Shown here one piece after another: positions 55,846 through 64,000 of a stretch of DNA of 64,000 nucleotides (positions are counted from its first letter, which is position 1; each line of letters opens with the position of its first letter). Origin of the DNA: Bryopsis sp. KO-2023 (lineage: Eukaryota > Chlorophyta > Ulvophyceae > Bryopsidales > Bryopsidaceae); NCBI GenBank assembly GCA_030272585.1, contig BSYQ01000001.1, positions 7,765,001 to 7,829,000 on the forward strand, given 5' to 3'. The notes beneath the pieces are model-generated. The model saw only the letters and a list, made by a program, of their open reading frames with translations. It was not told where the DNA came from and did not search any database. A program made the position numbers and the translations under genes.

Positions 55846-58800
55846 TCAAGTAATTTCTGACAGCTCTGAAAACTCAGTTCGGATTTTGCAAGCTCCTTTG
55901 CACACATCATCGCGTCGTTCTGGGACATCCACCGTCGTATGCATGCGGCTGTTATCCCCGGACGAATTTGTCGACTGGATCATAGTCCCAACATGTGTTG
56001 TCGTTCCTGCAGTGTTGGGACTTGAAAGACCGCCTGCTTGTCCGGATTTCAGTTTTTGTGTGGACGGAAGGAAGCTTGCCAAAAGCGCATTCTGCTTCGC
56101 TGCAGCTGTGCTCTCTGGGGTGGGGCCTATTTGTGATTCCTTGTTCCTTCCCAACCTCAGAAATCTTGTTACCGTCGTCATTCGTCCTCCAAATCGATTC
56201 CAACGGTTGAACTTTCCTGCCAGCCCTGTGCCTTTTGGCTTGGATGGTGTGGATGGACCCTTTCTCGCAAAATCAAGCAACGATGCCGCACTTTTGTTGA
56301 AGGCCTCAGGCTGTGAGGAGGACGGTTTCTGCAGAGCCGCCAGACCTCTCCTGGCGGCGACAACCCCTCTGACTGCCAGGAGTGTTTTTTGGAGCTTTTG
56401 TCTGGGTTTCGTGATCTTGTTGACAGTATTCTTGACGGTCTGGCCCATGTTTGTTCTGGTAGCTTTCATTGTCGCAGTTCCGTGTTTGAACTTCTCCCTC
56501 ATAGTTTTAGATTTTTTGAACGCTTGGTACTCTGGTGTCGCCTTAGACTCCTGCATGCACCAGCAGCAACAGCAGAGGCAGCAACAACTGCCAAAAAGAG
56601 AGCTCGCTCCAATGATGACGTACAATAGGCGGATTGAGGTCGAGGTCCCGAATAGTTTGATATCCAAACTCTCCTCCATAAATCCTGCAGTTTCACAGTC
56701 AAGCTGGATCACAAAATGCTACCGAAAAGAAATCCAGAAAAAATGGCGGCGGAACAAGATCCCACCAGAACTCTCTTGATCCGGGTTTGTGTCGTTTTCC
56801 CTCGCTGCTGGACCTTCAGAATCTACTGGTGGAGGAGGTGGAGGCGGACTTAATTGTGGTGGTGGCGGGGGAAGTAACGGCGCAACCCGGCGACCATTTT
56901 CCTCATTGATTCTTAACATCACCATCCCAGCAGTCCCATTGATGCCATCAACGACAATTTGATATGTTTCTCCAGCTTCCATTTGAAAGGAGGGCTTGTT
57001 TGTTGGGTCGTCAGGAGGGCACCCATTCATTCCAGACTCGCACACCAGAGGATCTGATATGGTGGATGAATTCCCCTTGGCAACAATAAGCTTTGTTGCG
57101 AAGAACGAGTCGCAAAGATCCACCTCTACTGTTGCATTTGTTGCCGGTGTAAATTCATATAGGATGTCCGCAGCCTCCCAAACCTCCAGTTCATCGCCAG
57201 GGCACCTAAAACGTACTTCATCACTGAATTGGGATGAAAACGCCGATGCTTGAAAAGGGACTTCGTCAATTTCAAATCCCCTGTTTAGAGCGTTGCCCAG
57301 CCGGGGAATGTGGTTGTCAAGAATCCTCAGACCGTGAGCGACAGGTGGAGAGTTTCCCTCCTGGGCCTCTGCCATAACAACAAGCACACCACCAATAGGG
57401 AACCTCGCCTGGCGTGGATTGAAGGTGGCTGTGACAGGATCACTCCAATTCCCAGGCCCGAAAATGATTGTGGATGGTTCAACACTGCCGAATATAACGT
57501 TGGCTAGGCCCAAGGTAACGTCGACATCTGCTAAGGGTGCGAACGCGAGTGACACGTTAAAGGCTGCAGGCTGCGGTGTATCCCCAGCATACGCAAGGAC
57601 CAGCTCGTCAGGATCGAATGTCACAGTCTTGACCACTGTTTTCACATTTGCCAAGTTGTTGGTTGTATCAGAGTCGAGGCCTCGGAGCTCATCAGGCACT
57701 GAGCTCTGAAGAACTGCATCCATCACATCGCTGGGTGGGGCAGCGGGATAGGCCTCAAGGTATAACGCTGCTATTCCACCTACCAGTGGTGCTGCCATCG
57801 AGGTCCCTGACTGGTACCTGAAAATTATTTGAAGGCAAACAAGGAATGATCAGCAATCTTCTATCGAACGCAGAGCGTTCCACTTTTTGTTGGGTTTGTT
57901 GCTTTTAAAAGGTACGCTTAATGTACGCATTTTTTTGTGCAGTGGGAATTGAGGAGCGGGGGTGAGAAGAATGAACTTACACACCCTCTTCATCATCGCC
58001 AGTCCCTGCACTTAATATCATATCCCCCGGGGCAAGGACGTCCACACAGCTTCCAAAGTTAGAGGATTCATACAAAAAGTCTCCTGGTGTAGATGCAGCG
58101 ACGGTCAGGCAGTATTGGGAGCGAGCGGGTGACCAGGTGCATGCGTCTGCAAGCAAACACAAACTCGTCTACCACCTGAAGCAAGCAGTCCTTTGAATCT
58201 TTACTCACACTTGAGAAGAGGAATACCTTCAGCACTGTTGCCGGCGGCTGTGACGACTGTGACGTCTAAATCATACAATGCTTGAACAGATGCATCAAGG
58301 AGGGAATTGGCGCCTCCCCCAAGGGATAAAACTACAACGGCAGGCTTCACATGGTTTTGGGCTATCCACTCCAAACCCGACAGTGTGTCGCTCAGAACAG
58401 ATGACTTGCTGCAATCCAGAGCTCGCACATCAAATAGAGTTGCGTTTTTAGCGGCACCATACGTGAGGCCAGCAGCAATACCTGCAACAATTAGCGGATA
58501 ATGTTCGTGGATCTGCACACTCTCTGACTTAGCAGAATTCTTAACAGAATTAGCCAACTGACCGAGGCTCACCGGCCACATGGGTTCCATGACCATTGCA
58601 ATCGCTGCCATCATCAGCGTCGTTAAAGACTGAAAAAGCGAAGCTGGCACGAGTTCCTGCAAGAATGCGCTTCACAATTAACGAAAGAGATCAGTCTACT
58701 TTTTTCCCATGGCTGTGTTCCCCTGTCAATGGCCACCTTCCCCTTTCATATCTCCACAGCTTCGTTTTTCAGACTCAAACGAAATCACAGAACTAGAAAT

Positions 58801-59296
58801 TTCCCAGCAGGAGGTCGAATGGTAGTTCCAGTGATGAAAATGACCACCTGCTGCGCCGTCAATGTGCTTGAATTCGTTGTGCGTGGTTTGAATCCCTGTG
58901 TCAACAATGTACATTGCCACCCCAGAACCCAAAGTGGGATACACAAAGTTGGTGTCGAGGTCCCTGTTGTCCTGGTCGATTCTATCAAGATGCCAAGGAA
59001 GGCTTTCGCCATCCTGTAAGCCATTTGGAAGGCTCAGCCCTTCCACTTTCCCATCTCGATAAACCGATTGGACCATCTCGCCATGTTCATCCAGGAAACT
59101 CTTCAGCTGGCTCACTGTCATCTGCAAACGGGAATGAGCCGCCAGACATTATCGCGCGCGACATTTTGGGGAGTGTGAAGCTCTTGTGCTCTTGTTCCTG
59201 TTGCAGTCTTTCACACCTGGGTGGATGCACCAAGGATAGTATGACGATACTTAATACACCGCTGGCGGTGGTGCGCGGCACCGGCTTCGCAAACAT
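55846..59296 (-). CDS. membrane-anchored subtilisin-like serine protease (peptidase S8)
   Basis: Well-supported exons on the minus strand: 59121-58848, 58629-58573, 58481-58209, 58146-57981, 57817-56766 and 56684-55846 (886 aa, all in phase). A first exon from 59296 (MFAKPVPRTTASGVLSIVIL) looks like a signal peptide, but its junction is unsure. The catalytic triad is visible: Asp in YIVDTGI, His in NGHGTHVAG, Ser in SGTSMAAP, with the oxyanion Asn in AAGNSAEG. WHLDRIDQ places it near the proteinase K group. After the catalytic domain come a Calx-beta-like or pre-peptidase-like region and a Pro-rich stretch. One transmembrane helix follows, directly joined to a cysteine cluster (CCCLCCCCWC), then a basic tail of about 230 residues. 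It should act at the cell surface or in an endomembrane lumen. Confidence 0.88.
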
Positions 59297-60279
59297 TGTC
59301 TAGCTCCACACTCGAAGCTCCACTTTTTAGCCAGAATATCCACCTTGAAGACGAAAAGCATGAAAACACTGGGTCGACTGGAAAGCCAGACTTGTATGGA
59401 CAAGCTATGTCGTTAGAGCGAAGGGTGCTTGAGGGGTACCTGATCGACTCAGGATCGTCATCGGCACCCGGGTCGTCGGCAAATCCCTGAATTGAAAAGT
59501 CGCCCGGAAGCAGCCTGCATAGCCGAACAGTGCAGGAAATAGAGATTGACAGAGGATCCTACGGAACGAACAGGAGACGGAAGCCAGGGACTGTAGGGCC
59601 CAGTGGTGGTCTTCGTCACCAGCCAAGTTTTCAATGGAGCGACCCAGTCAACGGCATAGCTTTAGATCTAGGGGGCGGCGGGCTTAATATCTCAACTTTA
59701 TTTCAATGGCAACGACGGGTGGCGTTTGAATCGTCAAAGAGGTAGGATTGGTTGGAAGGGTGCCCTGTTGTTCGAAGATGCTTACCCGTAGATGGGAGGA
59801 AGACCTTCCCAGGGGTACAATGGAGTTTCATAAGAGCTCTCTCGTGGCGGCAGCGCTTTAGAAATTTTCGGAAGGGTGTTTGTAGCCAGCACGAAAACAA
59901 AGAATCTCACTACGCCCTTGAACAACATCACTGAAGTAAGGCGTCGCCATGCAACCTCAACGACCGACTATTTTTGGTGACTGCCCTAATATCTCCTGGC
60001 GGTTTCCCACAGTTACAGCCATCACGAGGTTCCCAGCTCGTTCGCTGGTGTTGAGCGAGGGGGTTGCGGCTGGAGTTGCCAGAAATTCGACGGAGGGATC
60101 AGTGCAAGTGATCATTCGAAGTCGTTCACGTGGAGGTCACGTGCTTTTCGAGTCCGTCATGAAAGCCTGGCTCTGGAAACCTTTGTCGTTTGTTGGTGTC
60201 GCGTGCACGTTCAGGTCGAACCTGCGGACAGTGCGCACGAACGTTTCCTTCCTCTGTCGCCGCAGAATCTTTCAAAACT
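59297..60279. other. intergenic between the subtilisin and TIM17 genes
   Basis: A plus-strand model is possible: a frame to 59741 followed by a phase-2 splice to 59812 (RWEEDLPRGTMEF), stopping near 59862. It has no clear start and no domain, so I do not call it. The rest is the TIM17 leader region. Confidence 0.3.
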
Positions 60280-62062
60280 ATGGACGGTCGCCCTCCACCT
60301 CCATCATCTGTTGACCACGGGCGCGAACCTTGTCCTGATAGAATTCTCGATGATATTGGTGGCGCTTTTGGAATGGGCGCAATCGGTGGTGGCGCAATCA
60401 AATACTTCAAGGGTCTGCGAGACTCGCCTTCAGGACACAGGCTGGCTGGAGGCTTGGATGTGAGTTGAAATTCGTGTCCTCCTCTCGCCCAGTTCTTCCC
60501 AAGAGTGTTTCGTTCCGATGGGGTTGGCGTTGTCCCTCCATTCTTGCAAGACGTATCTAAATCTGCAGTTTAAAATGTTCACAGAGACTCGAAAAAATAG
60601 CGCATTCTTCGTTCCAGCTCGCCAAACCTCGTGCACCATTCCTGTCTGTGCGTTTTTTTTCGCGTTTCTGTTGGCAGTGGGAAACGATTTTCCTTCTTGC
60701 TCTTCTTTGCAGGGAATTCGACGGGGGGCTCCTCGGATAGGTGGCAGCTTTGCTGTTTGGGGAGGTCTATTTTCTTCCTTCGATTGCATGCTTGTTTATT
60801 TCAGACAGAAGGTAGGCAGGGGGCTCCTGACAGTTTCCAGGTTACAATCCTCACTTTCCCTGATTTTACAAAATCGTGAAATTTAAAATCTGCAAGCTTG
60901 AATTGTATAAATCTGGTGAAATTGGGTTTTATTTTTTTTATTATTTTTCCCGCAGGAGGATCCATGGAATTCAATCTCTTCTGGGGCACTGACTGCCGGA
61001 TTGCTTCAATTGCGGAGTGGTCCAAACAGTGCCATGAAGGCAGCAGCCATGGGGGGAGTTTTACTGGTGCGTACCATTATTCTGTTCATTTCCTTTCTCA
61101 GTAAAAATGACTATACGACTGGGGGGATATTTTGCAAGCTCCACTGGATGAATCCTGCCAAAATAAATAACCAATATTTTGACCGTTGTCACGTTTTTCT
61201 ACGTTTTTGTTTTTGTCACGTTTTTGCCAAATTGCTGACCTTTTCGTGTACAGAACAGTGTCGTCGAGAATTAAAACAAAAAACAAATGTCTCAATTGCT
61301 TGATGCCTTTCCAGGCGATGATTGAAGGGTTAGCAATCATGCTCACGAAAATGTCAGCTCCGCCTCCCCCCCGGATGCAAATGCCTGCGATGGGCGCCCC
61401 GATGCCACCAGGCATGGAGGGATTACCTGCTCCACCGTACGGGGGAGGGTTTCCCCCGAATGCTATGGCCACTGCACAGGCTTCCCCTGAAGTGAGTAGT
61501 TCAGAAGTTGGTCGTTTGAATTTTTGTATTTGTGTGTGAAACCTATTAATAGGAGGGACACGGAGTGTGTGCATGGGTTTTGAAGTTTTTGACCAAATGT
61601 TGGATGTCAGACATGGATTCATGGTTGGAAATCGGTGTGTATGTTTATGAGCATAGGATAAACAAGTTTTCCATCGATGGCAAGTTAATTTTATTTTTTT
61701 TTCTTAAATGTGATTTTTCAGGTTGCTGGATCTTCGGCTGGAGAGTCTGCTGAAACCCAAGAGTCGGGAGGAATGTTTTCATGGCTTGGGTGGGGCAAGC
61801 CAAAACAGGTCAGTAGGTTGACTGCGAGAATGAGAATCACATTATCGTTACGAAGATTTCGCATTTTTCCGTCCATATGCTCTGGCATTCTTTTTTCCTC
61901 AAAGAAATATCGACATTTTTGTGCTTTGGTGTGTTTTTCTTTTTTTCTCCATGATCGCAGGAGAGCAGCCCAGACACACCCGTGGATTTGTCGGAAGATG
62001 GTGGATTCGCCCCTCCACCGTTTCCAAAAGAATTCCAGGCTACGGAGCCTAATTTTCGTTGA
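60280..62062 (+). CDS. TIM17: TIM17, mitochondrial inner-membrane translocase subunit (six exons)
   Basis: Exons 60280-60459, 60713-60811, 60956-61066, 61315-61491, 61722-61808 and 61961-62062, all phase 0, give 251 aa. TIM17 is the structural partner of TIM23 in the presequence translocase. Family marks are [20 protein letters not shown], the [20 protein letters not shown] segment and [17 protein letters not shown], with four membrane helices over about residues 20-140. The last 110 residues are unusual: a Pro/Met/Gly-rich stretch ([16 protein letters not shown]), then [11 protein letters not shown] and an acidic end. Animal and yeast TIM17 are only 150-170 aa. Each phase-0 exon after the third adds one piece of this tail. 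Confidence 0.94.
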
Positions 62063-62945
62063 ATCTTACATTTAATATTCATTTTAGCTTTTGTTGATGT
62101 GATCAGGGTTAGATGGTGTGGATTGTGGGTAAATGGCCATAGTGGCAGTCATCCAATATAATCCGACCCCAGCAGAAAAAAAAGGGCAGAAAATGAAGTC
62201 GAAAAAAAAAGGAAAAACCTCTTTTTTTGGGGGGGGAGGAGATATTGAATGTGGTGACGGTGAGCCTTTGTTTTTACACAAAACAGGGATTTCGCGAATC
62301 TCAGTCGGAAATGCGGTTCCGGAGAGGAAAAGCTTTGAAAAAAAAACCAGGGACTTGGATTGCTATGCAAAAACAAAAACACAAAAAAAAAACAAGCAAG
62401 AAGAAACATACATATATATTTTCTTTCTTTATTTGTCTTTGTGGGTCTAGAGGATGGATTTCGCATTGATCGTTGACTGGCAATTGGACGTTCCATAGGT
62501 AGAAAATTTGCAGGAGGATTTTATGAACCACTTTCTTTCTTTCTTTTTTTTTTTTTTTTGGTATCTGTTCGGGTTGCAACATGCACTTAAATTCTATACG
62601 AGGGAAAAAAAGAAAAGAAAAAGACCCACAGGGCTCGAAAGAAACAACAAACAAATATGGAAATATGGAATCAGGGCTGGAGAATGATAAAAAGGAAAGC
62701 ATCTTGTTAAGAAAAACCGGCCCAAAGTGTGAGAGTGAAGTTATGTGTCTTTTTTTTTTTTTTTTTTTTCCGGTGGATTGACCCTGGCATATACAGATGG
62801 CTTTCTGATCCGCTGCACACCCCGTGAATTTGGAGCAGGGTGGTTTGAGCAATTCTCAATCCAATTGGATTTGAAACCCATGTGCTGTTACAATGAAGGA
62901 GCAAGTACAGTGTTTTCGGATTTCGAAAAGAAGAAGAAGAATATC
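62063..62945. other. intergenic between convergent TIM17 and the last gene
   Basis: A- and T-run-rich, no supportable gene. Confidence 0.5.
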
Positions 62946-64000
62946 TCATTTCTTCTCATGTCTGGACATGAGCGTTCTGAAGGCTTGAATGGTTTTGAAA
63001 CTCCTTTCCTCGGGGTGCAAAGTGAAAAAGGATTCCGCTCTTTCGCAATGGACCCATGAAGGGCGGACGGTGAAGTAGATGCACCCGTCCCCAGGTTTCA
63101 CGCACCAGTTCTCGACGACCTTTCAACAGAAAAGAGACCTGACTTAGGTTCCAATTCTCCACAGCCCAAGTCACCAATTGGCAAGCCAGGATCAACTTGA
63201 TCCCTTGGCTTCAGGGCAAACAGTAACGCAACCAGTAAAATAATGGAATATTCCTTTCCTTAAACTACTAAAATAAAAGATTATTCCTTTTTGATCCATG
63301 AAATATTGATAAATATTCCAGGCAGTTGATGGAATGGGAGAACATCAGCAGCTCCCCCTTTTTGATCCGCAGATTTGGGGTTAATTCCACTCTGGATAAA
63401 AATGATTCTTTGCCATGGGGGCCATGGAGGGCTTTGAATTCAAACTCACCTTCACCAGGTTGTATTTGTTGACGAAAGTACTGCATCTTATGAAAATGTT
63501 CATGTAAGCAACGAGGCCCATCTCCGATTCAACCGACGAAAGGCAAAACCTCATCACCCACAGTCCATCATCATTGGGGTAAATCAGCATCTCGGCACCC
63601 TCCCAATCCTGTACAAATCAAAACAAATCAGTGTAAACTGATTCCTGATTCCTGTACAAATCAACCGAAATTCTCAAGAAGCCATCCCATTTCAATTGGG
63701 GAGCGTCCAAAATATCACTACAAAACTCGATATTTGATATTCAATGTTGGGTTGCCCAGCACAGCTCTGGGAATTCACTGGCACCCTATTCTTATCGATC
63801 TGTCCAAAACAAGAAACTCACTGGCCCTCACTGTACCTCGAGTATTTTCTGTTTCAGTTTCACCATGACTTCTTCCTGCATGGCTTTTGTCGGTCCATCA
63901 GAAAGCTTGCTGTGGCCTGACGAATAGAAAGGTCCATGCAAAATCTGAGATCGTGTTTTCCATGTCTCCAAGAGCTGTTTTTCCTCCATGGCTTCGTAAG
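62946..64000 (-). CDS. unrecognised protein, 3' end of a gene running off the window
   Basis: Exons on the minus strand: 64000-63837 (open to the edge), 63608-63450 and 63119-62946. Joins are phase 0 with GT-AG signals, and the stop is at 62946-62948. The visible protein is about 165 aa. An ATG near 63989 (MEEKQLLETWK) may be the start, or the exon may continue. The middle exon is regular and looks like a globular alpha/beta protein (EMLIYPNDDGLWVMRFCLSS, VAYMNIFIRCSTFVNKYNLV). The last exon has VVENWCVKPGDGCIYFTVRP. Spacing and strand alternation look like a lipid-binding or coat-type domain, but I cannot name the family. Confidence 0.7.

Noticed and set aside
1-64000. CRISPR arrays, bacterial operons, ribosome binding sites or rRNA genes
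   Set aside because: None seen; the window is eukaryotic nuclear DNA with spliced genes.

Overview
This is a 64-kb piece of a nuclear genome from a microbial eukaryote, most likely a photosynthetic alga. Nearly every gene is split by GT-AG introns with long T-rich tracts before the acceptor. The gene set is typically eukaryotic: PEX19, nucleolin, TIM17, katanin p80, FBXO9, calcineurin B, ABITRAM and a cyclic-nucleotide-dependent kinase. Tryptophan synthase beta carries a basic N-terminal extension that looks like a plastid transit peptide, and a large acidic protein has a similar presequence. I cannot fix the lineage. A kinase with four cyclic-nucleotide sites occurs in alveolates and in several algal groups, so it does not decide the question.

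Layout. 1-4.95 kb: a chromodomain Ty3/gypsy element whose 5' end lies outside the window. 4.95-7.92 kb: copy A of a 2.9-kb duplicated segment. 8.0-8.5 kb: a small coiled-coil gene; 8.7-9.0 kb: a nitroreductase-like fragment. 10.0-11.9 kb: a multipass membrane protein. 12.7-13.8 kb: ABITRAM (+). 14.7-15.8 kb: calcineurin B-like (+). 16.1-18.0 kb: PEX19 (-), divergent from nucleolin (18.4-21.7 kb, +). 22.4-23.4 kb: FBXO9 (+). 24.0-25.0 kb: a Nudix hydrolase (-), divergent from a 1067-aa acidic repeat protein (25.3-28.9 kb, +). 30.1-33.1 kb: TRPB (-), head-to-head with copy B of the duplicated segment (33.15-36.06 kb, +). 36.4-37.4 kb: a small basic protein. 37.4-44.4 kb: AT-rich, repeat-rich DNA. 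44.4-48.2 kb: katanin p80 (-). 50 kb: a repeat-like block. 51.2-55.5 kb: a PKG-type kinase (+). 55.8-59.3 kb: a membrane-anchored subtilisin (-). 60.3-62.1 kb: TIM17 (+). 62.9-64 kb: an unrecognised gene (-) running off the window.

The most interesting object is the pair of inverted segments. Each carries a complete five-exon gene with the same splice phases, coding for an unrecognised protein with a basic N-terminus and Ser/Gly-rich tandem repeats. Both frames are open although the repeat number differs. Both copies sit head-to-head with another gene, one of them TRPB, and the introns contain an internal duplication.

Exon models were built by hand from splice signals, phase agreement and protein-family fit. 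No alignment, transcript or database search was run. Several genes here start with tiny first coding exons (9-52 nt), which automatic ORF calling would miss.
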